A stretch of DNA of 42,799 nt from a virus (IMGVR_UViG_3300032246_000480:1-42799), one strand, 5' to 3'; positions 7,193-15,017 are shown, numbered from the stretch's first letter. Program-made: numbers and translations. The notes: a model not told the origin generated them from the letters alone.

Positions 7193-7629
7193 CGATACTG
7201 GTCGTCTAGTTCCACGTTGGTTAAACCAGCAATAGTTTGAAACTTATCCCATGCGGCTTTTGCGGCTGGATTGGCCAATAGTTCCGAATTTGGCAAAACT
7301 GCTTCTAGCCAAATTTCTGGACGGCGTCTTGGGTGTGCTCCAAATTTACGGGGCTGGTGCAACTTGCCAGTTTCCCAAAGTTCAATGCTGATACTACGGA
7401 ATTGATCCTCGTCGTGATAACCTGCCCACTCGGGATTACTTTGGCTAAAGAATCCACTGCTGTAAGCATTGTCTGTACCCCCACCATAACCGATCCAAAT
7501 ACCCGACCACTGTTCGTCATCATGTGGATCAAAATCTGTACGAGCAATGAGAACAAGTACATCGTCGATACTTACTTTACCGTCAACAATGTCTCGTATG
7601 CAACGGCTATAACTCAATCCAATTTTCAT
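7189..7629 (-). CDS. Phage protein of unknown function
   Basis: 146 residues, starting MKIGLSYSRCIRDIVDG. It holds an acidic and aromatic middle section (DEQWSGIWIGYGGG, then FRSISIELWETGKL) and a C-terminal part rich in Pro and Arg (HPRRRPEIW). It looks like a compact soluble protein; I know of similar uncharacterised products in large myoviruses but no function. The ATG overlaps the stop of the gene upstream (ATGA at 7626-7629). Confidence 0.7.
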   Translation of the reverse strand: MKIGLSYSRCIRDIVDGKVSIDDVLVLIARTDFDPHDDEQWSGIWIGYGGGTDNAYSSGFFSQSNPEWAGYHDEDQFRSISIELWETGKLHQPRKFGAHPRRRPEIWLEAVLPNSELLANPAAKAAWDKFQTIAGLTNVELDDQYR

Positions 7630-7958
7630 ACAATCACACTTTCATTTTTTGGTGTTTTAAATACATTCTGTCCACAGCGTCGAATAGCATCTGCTAATTC
7701 CTGCGGAGTATCCCTAGCATATTCCTCAAGCTCATCTAGGTTGATCTCACTTTCAAACGCCCAGATTTCTGGAAAACGTTGCGGATTAGCCTGTGCCCTT
7801 AGTATAGCATGTCTGGGTATGGGGAAGTCAACTTTCTCATCACCTTTTAATACTGCCCAGAATTTTTTCTTTTCGTAGTCAGTTACGTTGAAGATCCACT
7901 CAAATCCTAATGTATCAAAATATGCCATGTAAGCATTAGTAACTTTTTTCTTTGCCAT
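7626..7958 (-). CDS. Phage protein of unknown function
   Basis: 110 residues from the ATG at 7958 (MAKKKVTNAYMAYFDTLGFE), chosen because a strong GAGGG ribosome site lies a few bases before it; the frame continues 16 codons upstream without a usable site. A basic N-terminus is followed by a mixed strand and helix body with EIWAFESEINLDELEEYA. No motif is recognised. The start of this gene abuts the stop of 7960-8199. Confidence 0.65.
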   Translation of the reverse strand: MAKKKVTNAYMAYFDTLGFEWIFNVTDYEKKKFWAVLKGDEKVDFPIPRHAILRAQANPQRFPEIWAFESEINLDELEEYARDTPQELADAIRRCGQNVFKTPKNESVIV

Positions 7959-7959
7959 A

Positions 7960-8199
7960 CTACCCTCTTGCTGTAGTTGAGGTCCTTGATATGCTCGGCC
8001 CAGCACTAGTAAAGTTCATGCCAGCCGCATGACCTTCATAAAGTTTGCCATTCCATTTCATTCCTAATTTAACACTTTTATTCAGTACAACATTAAGAGT
8101 TTCATGCTCGATAAAGTTTTGAATTACTGCTTCCACTACTTTGGTGTTAGACACATTAACTACATCACAGGTATCGCTATGTCTTACTAATATGGGCAT
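7960..8199 (-). CDS. Small unknown protein
   Basis: 79 residues, MPILVRHSDTCDVVNVSN at the N-terminus. It overlaps the upstream gene by 23 bases and ends one base before the next start, fitting the operon's spacing. The C-terminal region is Ser/Thr/Gly-rich and probably disordered. No function is suggested by the sequence. Position and coupling are the main reasons to accept it. Confidence 0.55.
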   Translation of the reverse strand: MPILVRHSDTCDVVNVSNTKVVEAVIQNFIEHETLNVVLNKSVKLGMKWNGKLYEGHAAGMNFTSAGPSISRTSTTARG

Positions 8200-8497
8200 T
8201 TGCTTCTCCGATTGTTATTTGTACACGTTTAACACTATCCCATCGAAAACTCTTCCAGGAGTTATTTTCTAAATCATACACTGGCATTACATCTTCGTTT
8301 GATTTCTTTTCTCTTTTAGATTCAAGGATAGAAGGATCTTTGAATAGTACAACGGTTGGATTAGTTGTACATCTCATAATGCGTTCGGTGCCGTCTTTTT
8401 TGATAAATGTTAGATCAACAGGCCCAAATTTTAAACAACCACGAAGCCACTTTTTAAAAAGTGACAAGTCTCTTTCAGACAAATTACTCATCGCCAT
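8177..8497 (-). CDS. WYL_2-like small SH3-fold protein
   Basis: 106 residues from the ATG at 8497 (MAMSNLSERDLSLF); upstream codons overlap the coiled-coil gene and are less likely used. The core reads VDLTFIKKDGTERIMRCTTN, then a low-complexity Lys/Glu loop, then MPVYDLENNSWKSFRWDSV. The KKDGTER.M..T.N and the later V.D......R.. block are the marks of the WYL_2 (formerly DUF2693) Sm-like beta barrel found in many phages. These are presumed nucleic-acid or protein binders with no fixed role. Confidence 0.65.
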   Translation of the reverse strand: MAMSNLSERDLSLFKKWLRGCLKFGPVDLTFIKKDGTERIMRCTTNPTVVLFKDPSILESKREKKSNEDVMPVYDLENNSWKSFRWDSVKRVQITIGEANAHISKT

Positions 8498-8663
8498 TTT
8501 TATGTTCCGATTCCAATTCTGTAATACGTGCCTTAAGCTCATCAACTCGACGTTCTAGCGTATCGATGTGATCAGCGACCTGCAACATAAATTGTGTAGT
8601 ATTTTCTCCAGTAGTTCTGACCATTTCAGATACTGTCATTGTAGGTACATTTCCTTCACTCAT
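8484..8663 (-). CDS. Small coiled-coil protein
   Basis: 59 residues beginning MSEGNVPTMTVSEMV. The second half (DHIDTLERRVDELKARITEL) has hydrophobic residues every third and fourth position, a clear parallel coiled coil or leucine-zipper-like helix. The stop overlaps the start of the WYL_2-like gene and the ATG directly follows the phosphoesterase stop, so it sits in a fully coupled operon. It may act as an oligomerisation partner of a neighbour; that is inference. Confidence 0.65.
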   Translation of the reverse strand: MSEGNVPTMTVSEMVRTTGENTTQFMLQVADHIDTLERRVDELKARITELESEHKNGDE

Positions 8664-9524
8664 TTAAATCTCCAATAAAATATTTGGGTTCCAGCCAGTG
8701 TCCTCGCTGTAACCATCGTTTTCGTAACCACGTGGGTTACATACAACTCTTGTGCTACCGATCATGTAATCAAACGGATGATGTGTATGTCCGTGCGTCC
8801 ATAACCGAATCTGCGGATGATCTAAAATGAACTCACTCAAATCACTGTGGTATCCACCATTCATTAATGTATCACTAGCATACATTGGATGCATACTGTG
8901 GAAACTTGGTGTATGGTGTCCAACTACAACGCAACGCTTATCTTTATTTTGTTCAAGAACAATCTTAATATAAGCAAGAGTTTTGTCGTGACGTACAGCA
9001 ACATCCAACGCACTCATAGGAGCATAGTTTCTAAAGTCGTTGCGGATGATACGAAAGTCGTTCATCATACCTTCGATGGCATGCATGGTCAAAGGATCAC
9101 GCCGGTTCATGTTGGTCCAAAGTGTTCCACCAACAAACACAACATCATCGATAATCTTTGTATCTTGCTCAAGCATGTATACATTGGGATACTTAGCGCA
9201 CTCGTCACGCATATAATCGATACCAGCATAAAACTTGCCATTGTAGAATTCGTGATTACCCATGATGTAGATCACATGGGGAAACTGAAAACTGCAACGC
9301 TTGAAGAAATCACGGAAACGCTGTGCTGTCATTTGTCTACGACCCAAGCCAGTGCCTGCCGCAATAGCGGCTTGATCCGCGGTATTAGCGGGTTCAGGAT
9401 GGTCATGGAGGTCCTGGGCGATGCAAATATCACCACCCAGGATCAAGACATCATAGTCCTGATCATTAACAATATTGATATCACTGAACTCTAAGTGGAG
9501 GTCAGATACCAGTTTGATCTTCAT
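8664..9524 (-). CDS. Calcineurin-like metallophosphoesterase
   Basis: 286 residues from the ATG at 9524 (MKIKLVSDLHLEF), preferred because the next upstream ATG adds only a basic hexapeptide. The five metal-site motifs are in order: SDLHLEF, LGGDICIA, GNHEFYNG, VVGHHTPS and HGHTHHPF. The fold binds two metals and hydrolyses phosphoesters; family members act on proteins, nucleotides or 2'-phosphates, and the substrate here is not predictable. A second, shorter member is encoded at 40813-41418. Confidence 0.9.
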   Translation of the reverse strand: MKIKLVSDLHLEFSDINIVNDQDYDVLILGGDICIAQDLHDHPEPANTADQAAIAAGTGLGRRQMTAQRFRDFFKRCSFQFPHVIYIMGNHEFYNGKFYAGIDYMRDECAKYPNVYMLEQDTKIIDDVVFVGGTLWTNMNRRDPLTMHAIEGMMNDFRIIRNDFRNYAPMSALDVAVRHDKTLAYIKIVLEQNKDKRCVVVGHHTPSFHSMHPMYASDTLMNGGYHSDLSEFILDHPQIRLWTHGHTHHPFDYMIGSTRVVCNPRGYENDGYSEDTGWNPNILLEI

Positions 9525-10119
9525 AGTTCGTTTCTTTCGCAAATGGCCAAGATTTATCCTGGCTCTCTAATATAAAACGCTTGGCATCTTCTTTAGTAAG
9601 ATTGCCAGCTTCTACTTCTTCAATAGCATGACGTAGCGCATCTTCAATCAATTGGTTGAAAGTAATGTCACGTTCATGTGCTATTTTCATATATTGTAAC
9701 AGATCTTCATCCGAAAAGTCAACCTGAACTTGCACTCGTGTGTCATAGTCCTCGCCTGCCCGAATAGCCAGTGCTTTCTGTATAAAGTCGTCTACCACAT
9801 CCAAATCAACATAGTCAACGCAATCCCATGCTTCGTTCAAATTGACATTACGAGCTAGGGCTTCTTTACGGTGCTTTTCCTGATTCTTTGGATTAATCAT
9901 TCGGTAAGCACGGTCATTGGTGTAATCACACATGCTGACTTCGTAGACCTTTTGTGTCTTTGTACTAAAGGTAATACTAAAACTGTAGCCACCAGTGCCG
10001 TGAACGCCGTTCCATGAATCTAGGCAGTAGGCATTTGGACCGTAACAACTCCAACCATAATCACTACCTTCAGTAATTTTATAGTCAACCAATTCCATCC
10101 ATTCTTTCATTGAGATCAT
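9502..10119 (-). CDS. Unknown protein with C-terminal ribbon-helix-helix-like segment
   Basis: 205 residues. The N-terminal 125 residues are Trp/Tyr/Asp-rich and unrecognised. Residues about 133-170 (VQVQVDFSDEDLLQYM, then ITFNQLIEDALRHAI) have the strand-helix-helix order of ribbon-helix-helix DNA-binding proteins, so it may bind DNA or carry a dimerisation tail. It overlaps the phosphoesterase start by 23 bases and is started by an ATGA junction from the small membrane protein upstream. Confidence 0.7.
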   Translation of the reverse strand: MISMKEWMELVDYKITEGSDYGWSCYGPNAYCLDSWNGVHGTGGYSFSITFSTKTQKVYEVSMCDYTNDRAYRMINPKNQEKHRKEALARNVNLNEAWDCVDYVDLDVVDDFIQKALAIRAGEDYDTRVQVQVDFSDEDLLQYMKIAHERDITFNQLIEDALRHAIEEVEAGNLTKEDAKRFILESQDKSWPFAKETNYEDQTGI

Positions 10120-10289
10120 TTGAAAACCTTTGCATCAAGAATAATTGCTGAACCTATCACAACAAAAAATACACCACTCCAGGTATCTCCGAGAGCGATA
10201 CTGGCCGCACCATTTAACACATTTATACCGCCTACGGTATATCCAATTGTCGTACGATGACGACCGAACCATTCTAAAAATGTACTCAT
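10116..10289 (-). CDS. Small two-segment membrane protein
   Basis: 57 residues, MSTFLEWFGRHRTTIGYTVG at the start. Two hydrophobic stretches (GYTVGGINVLNGAASIAL and WSGVFFVVIGSAIIL) are separated by a short GD turn, which predicts a helical hairpin in the inner membrane. Both ends are locked by overlaps: its stop forms ATGA with the next gene and its start overlaps the stop of the gene at 10286-10900. Function unknown. Confidence 0.65.
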   Translation of the reverse strand: MSTFLEWFGRHRTTIGYTVGGINVLNGAASIALGDTWSGVFFVVIGSAIILDAKVFK

Positions 10290-10900
10290 TCTTCAAATCC
10301 TTCTTTAAGTAATTTACGCTGTTCCCATTCTTCATCTGCCTTCGCACGAGCAACTTCACGGGCCTCTTCACATGGTGTGCAATATGTATGCACCCATCCG
10401 CCGCCACGGCGTTCGCCTACATTACCACATTCTTCGCAGATAACACCTGACATTGATTCTGCCAAGGTTACCATACCGCTGATATAGTCATCTCCGCCCG
10501 AGTAATAAAAACGTAGTGTACCAAACTTTTCCTTAACTTGGTCTAATGTTACTTGCGGAATGGAGTCAGGTACTTGTCTAAAGTCCCCGGCAACGATTTC
10601 TGCCAGTTTTTCATTTTTATATTCTTCGTCAGTAAGGCTTTTATTTGCTTCTTCAAACAGTTCAAAGTTACCTGCTTTTGCTTGTGCGGCCATTTCATTA
10701 TAGTCCATAGCCCACTTGCGCTGTTTCTCTTTCCAGTCAATGTGATGTTGAATATCACCCATAAGCTGATCCAAAATATTGAACCAACCATCTCCACATT
10801 CAAAGCCCCAACACATACAAGTTTCTTTCATGTCCTTGTTACGGTTGACCATCATCTTTGGATACCGCTCGCATAATAGTTTGTCTAGTTCTTGTTTCAT
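10286..10900 (-). CDS. Phage protein with a Cys-rich zinc-finger-like C-terminus
   Basis: 204 residues. The N-terminal half contains CMCWGFECGDGWFNILDQL; the C-terminal part has FGTLRFYY followed by CEECG...YCTPC, two CxxC knuckles about 17 residues apart that can bind one zinc ion, and ends in a charged helix. This layout recurs in uncharacterised phage proteins and suggests a small nucleic-acid or protein interaction module. It begins with an ATGA overlap from the gene upstream. Confidence 0.75.
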   Translation of the reverse strand: MKQELDKLLCERYPKMMVNRNKDMKETCMCWGFECGDGWFNILDQLMGDIQHHIDWKEKQRKWAMDYNEMAAQAKAGNFELFEEANKSLTDEEYKNEKLAEIVAGDFRQVPDSIPQVTLDQVKEKFGTLRFYYSGGDDYISGMVTLAESMSGVICEECGNVGERRGGGWVHTYCTPCEEAREVARAKADEEWEQRKLLKEGFEE

Positions 10901-11151
10901 TTTATCTCGTCCGATGTTTCTGGAAAATGACTGATAATCAAATCCAGTGCCGCAATAGTTTGCATGTTAAGTCCTACGTCTTCTGGATGTAGCCAGTATC
11001 CGTTAGGGTTAGCATCGCTTTTAGGATTCTTCTTCCACTGCTTTAATTCTTTTTTAAGATACGCACGATAGTCTTTTAAGTTCATACTAGTAATACGATC
11101 CGCAGTTTCCCCGTCAATCCATTGGTAGGGTTTGTGTTTTGATTTAGTCAT
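10897..11151 (-). CDS. Small unknown phage protein
   Basis: 84 residues, Lys-rich at the N-terminus (MTKSKHKPYQWIDGETADRI), with YRAYLKKELKQWKKNP and YWLHPEDVGLNMQTI. Probably helical and soluble. No family is recognised. It is joined to both neighbours by overlaps (8 bases upstream, ATGA downstream), which supports translation. Confidence 0.65.
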   Translation of the reverse strand: MTKSKHKPYQWIDGETADRITSMNLKDYRAYLKKELKQWKKNPKSDANPNGYWLHPEDVGLNMQTIAALDLIISHFPETSDEIK

Positions 11152-11362
11152 ATGCTACTCCTGGCATTTGTTTCTTACCTTCCCAATGATCTCGGGTTAC
11201 ACATAATCCCTTATGCTTAACACGCATCGGGTTATCTAAATTAGGCAGTTGTACTTTTACTGCTTCACACGCCTTCTTGGATTCGAACTCCACAGTATCC
11301 TTCCCTAGAAAATCTCCGGCAGGGCTGTACATAGCAATAATTAAAATCCAAGAGTATGTCAT
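11144..11362 (-). CDS. Small unknown protein with hydrophobic N-terminus
   Basis: 72 residues beginning MTYSWILIIAMYSPAGDF. The first 13 residues are hydrophobic and could act as a short signal or be the first strand of a small domain. Two Cys (KKACEAV, KGLCVT) could pair if it is exported. It is started by ATGA overlap. Function unknown. Confidence 0.6.
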   Translation of the reverse strand: MTYSWILIIAMYSPAGDFLGKDTVEFESKKACEAVKVQLPNLDNPMRVKHKGLCVTRDHWEGKKQMPGVAYD

Positions 11363-11715
11363 TCTACAGTTCCTTCCACACGTCGGCCTTCTTTGAGTGT
11401 GCGCATCAATTGTCGGTTGCGTTCCTTTTGTTCTGCGGCTTCACGTTTCTTTTCATCGCTTAACCTCAGCATCATATCATATTCACGTGCCCAACGCACA
11501 CCAGACATCCAATCTTCCAATCGTTCCAAACTGCCTACAAACAGTTCAGCATCACGTGTGTAAATTGGTAATGCTTCGTGATCTTTTGGCACAAGACTCA
11601 GAGCGCCATGATCTTCAGTCCAATCGCTGTGTTTGCTCTTGCTGAATTTGAAGCCCAGTTTGTCAACTTGTTCTTCGATATTTCGAATTCTTTGAATTGT
11701 ATTCCAACCGCTCAT
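11359..11715 (-). CDS. Unknown phage protein with charged C-terminal helix
   Basis: 118 residues. An N-terminal helix (RIRNIEEQVDKLGFKF) precedes a loop with SDWTEDHGALSLVPKDHEAL; the last 40 residues (LRLSDEKKREAAEQKERNRQ) form a strongly charged helix that may be coiled coil. No enzymatic motif. Linked by ATGA overlaps to both neighbours. Confidence 0.65.
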   Translation of the reverse strand: MSGWNTIQRIRNIEEQVDKLGFKFSKSKHSDWTEDHGALSLVPKDHEALPIYTRDAELFVGSLERLEDWMSGVRWAREYDMMLRLSDEKKREAAEQKERNRQLMRTLKEGRRVEGTVE

Positions 11716-11933
11716 ATAATCCTTCCTAATCCCAAGTAGATTAATGTTTCTAATTCTAGTTGATAGTCTTGGCCCAGCCTACGTTTTTCAAAAATTGACT
11801 GTAGTACTTCCTTACCATCGCCATAGTCCAATGCTCCTGACCCTCGAGACTCCAATTCTTCAATCAGGTCGTCTGTTTCAAAGTCGCTGAGATTAACGTC
11901 TACTTCGACTTCTGTGTAGATAGTTTTATACAT
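11712..11933 (-). CDS. Small acidic unknown protein
   Basis: 73 residues from the ATG at 11933 (MYKTIYTEVEVDVNLSDFET), chosen because the ATG follows the upstream stop by one base; the longer frame would overlap that gene entirely. The N-terminal half is acidic with DDLIEELESRG, the rest helical. Proteins with this TEVEVDV...F.TDDLIEELE pattern recur in phages and some bacteria without an assigned role. Confidence 0.65.
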   Translation of the reverse strand: MYKTIYTEVEVDVNLSDFETDDLIEELESRGSGALDYGDGKEVLQSIFEKRRLGQDYQLELETLIYLGLGRII

Positions 11934-11934
11934 T

Positions 11935-12105
11935 TTAATAAACTTCTTTAATAATTTTAAATTCAGTAGTCGGATACTTTGCCTTAAACTCATCAGTTTT
12001 AACAAAATCGTTAAATTGTTGTGCGTTAAAAAACATTCTGTGAAACACTGATTTGTGATCTAATGTAGTTACTGTTAAGTAAACTGATTTCGCTTTGCCT
12101 GCCAT
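11935..12105 (-). CDS. Small unknown protein
   Basis: 56 residues, MAGKAKSVYLTVTTLDHKSV at the start, then FNAQQFNDFVKTDEFKAKYP. It looks like one beta strand followed by a helix. The ATG lies directly next to the stop of the larger gene upstream and the stop is one base from the next ATG, so it fills the space precisely. No known function. Confidence 0.65.
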   Translation of the reverse strand: MAGKAKSVYLTVTTLDHKSVFHRMFFNAQQFNDFVKTDEFKAKYPTTEFKIIKEVY

Positions 12106-12798
12106 TTATTGTACCGCCTTTACGTAGTGTAGTCTGGTGACATCGTTTTGATGTTTCCAGTGTTTGTTACAATCTTTAACTTTGGCTTTGACTACTACAG
12201 CAGGCCCTAAGTTAAGGTCCGTTTTGTTCATCCAAGATACCATCTTATTGCATATTATAGCATCTATATTGTAACCTTCAAAGTTTTTTGACTTAACTGA
12301 TGAAATTATTTCTGCATCCAAATCTTTAACTGTGCTACCAATTTCTGCTAACGCACCTTCCTCGACCTGTTGTGCGGCTCGTTTAACTTTGGTTTGTGCA
12401 ATATCTCTTACATGAACGCTGGGCAAACAGGCCACATAGCCAAATTGGTTTTGTTTTACTGTGTCGCTAGATAGGATGGTGTTGATATTAGTTTGAAAAT
12501 CGTTTTCACCTTCTATGGCGCTGAACATAAATTTTCGAAAATGTTTTTTAATGTCTTCTGCTTGTGCGGTATCTTCAGGCAGAACTTTAAGTGGCATTGG
12601 AGCATCTTTTGGATCAGCTGTCCAAATAGTATGATCCAGTGTACAAAGCATAAGCATCTTATTGGTCTTTTTAGAATACATAAAGACGCCGTCTTCGGCC
12701 CAGACGTTTTCTGCTTCTTTAATGTAAGAACCGTTGATGCGCTGTGCCGCACAGGCTAGCTCTAGAACCTGTTGCGTAGGAAATTCTTTGTTAGCCAT
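12106..12798 (-). CDS. Conserved-type phage protein of unknown function
   Basis: 230 residues, MANKEFPTQQVLELACAAQR at the start. It has a mixed alpha/beta N-terminal half (DGVFMYSKKTNKMLMLCTLD) and a central region with FGYVACLPSVHVRDIAQTKV. No catalytic motif stands out. It is the first gene after a sigma-70 promoter and therefore leads the long operon running down towards 7189. Confidence 0.75.
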   Translation of the reverse strand: MANKEFPTQQVLELACAAQRINGSYIKEAENVWAEDGVFMYSKKTNKMLMLCTLDHTIWTADPKDAPMPLKVLPEDTAQAEDIKKHFRKFMFSAIEGENDFQTNINTILSSDTVKQNQFGYVACLPSVHVRDIAQTKVKRAAQQVEEGALAEIGSTVKDLDAEIISSVKSKNFEGYNIDAIICNKMVSWMNKTDLNLGPAVVVKAKVKDCNKHWKHQNDVTRLHYVKAVQ

Positions 12799-12830
12799 TC
12801 TGCTCTCTGTGTGTAGTTGCTATACTTTGT

Positions 12831-12859
12831 ATTTTACAGGAAAACAGCATCCGTGTCAA
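12831..12859 (-). promoter_or_regulatory. Sigma-70 promoter for the 12798-7189 gene run
   Basis: On the minus strand, TTGACA (12859-12854), 17-bp spacer, TAAAAT (12836-12831). A second -10-like TATAGC lies slightly downstream but has worse spacing. The predicted leader is about 25 bases to the ATG at 12798 and carries AGAGAG as a ribosome site. The -35 lies inside the end of the metalloprotease-like gene. Confidence 0.75.
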
Positions 12860-13502
12860 TCTTTTGCAGACGTACATATATCTTTTTGGTAAGACGTTTG
12901 AGTAAAGGATTATCAATTGATTCAAACTGTCCAAAATAAGCCGCTAAGTTTGGACTAACGTATCTGCCATTAAATTTTAATTTGGCAAGTGCAGACACCC
13001 TGTTCATGTATCGTAATGCCCTAAATTTCCCCAAAGTACGACAAAGCTCAATAGCAATACTAAGTGCATACGCATCTAGCTCATCATCTTCGGCAAGATA
13101 ATCTTTATAAGGGGATTTGACATTTTCGGCATATACGTGATACTTACGTTTTATGCTTTGGCGTTGATGCTTGTATTCATGTACAGTGGCATCAAAGATT
13201 TGTATTAGAAATTCTGTAGTATGCTTTCGATCCCAAACAGCAGATTTTTCAAAGTTGTGATGCACAACTACTTCGATAGGAGTTTCATTGTTCTGATCGT
13301 CTTCGGCGTCGTAATATGCGTTAACGTAAAACTCTTCTATGCCAAGACCTTTGTCTCTATTAGATTTTATTTTAAGATTGAATCCACGCTCTCTAAATTC
13401 TCTGCGTAGCATGGTTAACAAGTTTTGGAAACTTACACCGTGTTTGCTGTTATGCCTAACATGATTGCAAACAGAGGATACCGTTTCCATTACTGTGTTC
13501 AT
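12834..13502 (-). CDS. HExxH metalloprotease-like protein, paralogue of 2878-3603
   Basis: 222 residues with HEYKH at 108-112, followed by RQSIKRKYHVYAENV and an acidic EDDELDAYALSIAIELC segment that may supply the third zinc ligand. The order of these elements and the later RALRYMNRV match the protein at 2878-3603, so both probably descend from one zincin gene. The substrate is unknown. It ends 30 bases upstream of the next gene, whose promoter overlaps its 3' end. Confidence 0.65.
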   Translation of the reverse strand: MNTVMETVSSVCNHVRHNSKHGVSFQNLLTMLRREFRERGFNLKIKSNRDKGLGIEEFYVNAYYDAEDDQNNETPIEVVVHHNFEKSAVWDRKHTTEFLIQIFDATVHEYKHQRQSIKRKYHVYAENVKSPYKDYLAEDDELDAYALSIAIELCRTLGKFRALRYMNRVSALAKLKFNGRYVSPNLAAYFGQFESIDNPLLKRLTKKIYVRLQKIDTDAVFL

Positions 13503-13503
13503 T

Positions 13504-13722
13504 TTATAACCTATATGTTACACGACCTTTTGATAAGTCATAAGTGCTCATTTCCACTCGGACCTTATCGCCCAAAATAATTTTAATTTTATGTTGTTTT
13601 AGCCTACCACCTAAGTAGGCCAGGATAATGTGTTGGTTATCGTCCAGCTGTACCCTGTACATATTGCCAGGTAACACTTCAGTGACTTGCCCGGTCAGTT
13701 CCAGTAAATCGTCCTTACTCAT
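13504..13722 (-). CDS. infA: Translation initiation factor IF-1
   Basis: 72 residues, exactly the bacterial IF-1 length, and colinear with it: VTEVLPGNMYRVQLDDN, then YLGGRLKQHKIKIILGDKV and the near-invariant YDLSKGRVTYRL ending. IF-1 is an OB-fold protein that occupies the ribosomal A site during initiation. The S/L..R and K residues that contact 16S RNA appear kept. A phage copy may tune initiation toward phage messages. It starts in an ATGA overlap with the AbrB-like gene. Confidence 0.93.
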   Translation of the reverse strand: MSKDDLLELTGQVTEVLPGNMYRVQLDDNQHIILAYLGGRLKQHKIKIILGDKVRVEMSTYDLSKGRVTYRL

Positions 13723-13889
13723 GCTTTACTGATGATCATTTTTCCATCTTCCACTTGAATATTAAGTGTAGTACCTTCGCTCCATCCCTGTGCTTCGCAA
13801 ATTTCTGGAGGAAGTTTCAAAAGTACATTATCCGGATCTCCAGGAATGTCTTCGAAAATTTCTTCAGCTGTAAATGTTAATGTTGTCAT
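13719..13889 (-). CDS. AbrB/SpoVT-like small protein
   Basis: 56 residues. The C-terminal two-thirds (LLKLPPEICEAQGWSEGTTL, then VEDGKMIISK) has the swapped-hairpin pattern of AbrB/MazE-type DNA-binding domains: LPPEI...GW..G..L.I...DG...I. The first 20 residues (FTAEEIFEDIPGDPDN) are an acidic lead. Family members are antitoxins or transition-state regulators; no toxin gene adjoins, so it is more likely a free regulator. Both ends are ATGA-coupled, to IF-1 and to the methyltransferase. Confidence 0.7.
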   Translation of the reverse strand: MTTLTFTAEEIFEDIPGDPDNVLLKLPPEICEAQGWSEGTTLNIQVEDGKMIISKA

Positions 13890-14476
13890 TTGGTTCCAAT
13901 TATCATAAATCGTTTGTATAACTGTAGTTGTAATTCACCTTGCCACAGAACTTGTATTTTACATTGTTTTGCAAAATCGTCAACCGACTCGGCAAGCCTG
14001 ATGTGTTCTGCTATCTTGTAATTATTACTTTGAAGGACTAGCAAACTATTTATTGGCATGCGTTCTAACCAAGTATCATATTGCTCCTGCGTAATATGTT
14101 CGCAACTTGTATTAATGATAACGTCACTGTTAACTGGAACAGTACACATGTCTCCTGTTATTGCTTTGAAGCGTCCGTCCTGTTCTTCTATCTTATTCAT
14201 CATAGTAGCAACGTGTTCGCATAGTGGATCTATGTCTACACTGGCAATATAACGAACAGGTATTTTACTTTGAAATATCATACTAGCAAGTACACCAACC
14301 CATCCACCGTGTATTTCAATTCGACTAGGTTTAGTTATAAATGGTTCTAAATTATCGATTAGCCATTCTTTACTTTTCATCTGCCCGCCCCAAAACGCAT
14401 CGAGTGTACGCATAGGGTTGTTGCTTTGCCGTATGGCATTCATCCAAAAATGTAAATGTTCTGTATCAATCTTCAT
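13886..14476 (-). CDS. Class I SAM-dependent methyltransferase-like protein
   Basis: 196 residues with a Rossmann core: RIEIHGGWVGVLASMI (motif I with a GxxG turn), YIASVDIDPLCEHVAT (the acidic residue that holds the ribose), then DVIINTSCEHI as motif IV. The first glycine-rich motif is degenerate (HGGWVG) but the fold order fits. Its target is unknown; similar proteins are common in T4-like phages. It is coupled by overlaps to the genes on both sides. Confidence 0.75.
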   Translation of the reverse strand: MKIDTEHLHFWMNAIRQSNNPMRTLDAFWGGQMKSKEWLIDNLEPFITKPSRIEIHGGWVGVLASMIFQSKIPVRYIASVDIDPLCEHVATMMNKIEEQDGRFKAITGDMCTVPVNSDVIINTSCEHITQEQYDTWLERMPINSLLVLQSNNYKIAEHIRLAESVDDFAKQCKIQVLWQGELQLQLYKRFMIIGTK

Positions 14477-15017
14477 CGGTGTATGGCACTGGACGCCACC
14501 CTAATCTATTTAAATCCAACTCAATTTCTTCAGTTACATGACCTTCTGGTACATAGTTACGTCCGTCGGTGACGTCCGGTATAGTGCCGTCTAAACCGTT
14601 GCCCAGTTCTTCATTACCAATACCGCTACAGTACCAATCAATATAGTCACCTTGTTCTCGCATATCAGCAATTATACCGCCAGCATGGCGCCAACTGCAA
14701 CCCCAATTTTCTTCTTTCATCTCAGGCCACAGCTCTCGTTTACGCCATTCCTGATTACACATGGCCGCATACAAATTTTGAGCATAGTTGTCACTAGCCT
14801 TGACTTTATCACACATTTCTTTAGAACTACGGAGTTCATACTCCATGTTGTTCTTTTGCCACTCTGGATCGTGTATCTTGTTGGCATCGTCGATTTTAAT
14901 CTGTTCCCACATGTCAATGTAGGCTTGGTTAAGCTCTTCGCCTTCTTCTTCCGCCCGGCGAATCGCACCTTCTTTTTGAAAGGTATGTCGTTCAGGGCTA
15001 CTTGCTACTTTTTTCAT
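14466..15017 (-). CDS. Charged unknown phage protein
   Basis: 183 residues from the ATG at 15017 (MKKVASSPERHTF), chosen because it forms an ATGA overlap with the upstream stop and has AGGA at a proper distance; the ATG at 15026 would be too close to that site. The body is helical and Glu/Lys/Trp-rich (EEEGEELNQAYIDMWEQIKI), followed by SWRHAGGIIADMREQGDYID and GIGNEELGNG. I recognise the type from phage genomes but not a function. Confidence 0.7.
   Translation of the reverse strand: MKKVASSPERHTFQKEGAIRRAEEEGEELNQAYIDMWEQIKIDDANKIHDPEWQKNNMEYELRSSKEMCDKVKASDNYAQNLYAAMCNQEWRKRELWPEMKEENWGCSWRHAGGIIADMREQGDYIDWYCSGIGNEELGNGLDGTIPDVTDGRNYVPEGHVTEEIELDLNRLGWRPVPYTDED

Noticed and set aside
8889-9494. 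Plus-strand frame of 201 codons opposite the metallophosphoesterase.
   Set aside because: The minus strand carries all five phosphoesterase motifs; the opposite frame has none and no ribosome site.
13719-13889. A toxin-antitoxin pair based on the AbrB/MazE-like protein.
   Set aside because: The neighbours are IF-1 and a methyltransferase-like protein; no toxin-like gene adjoins it.
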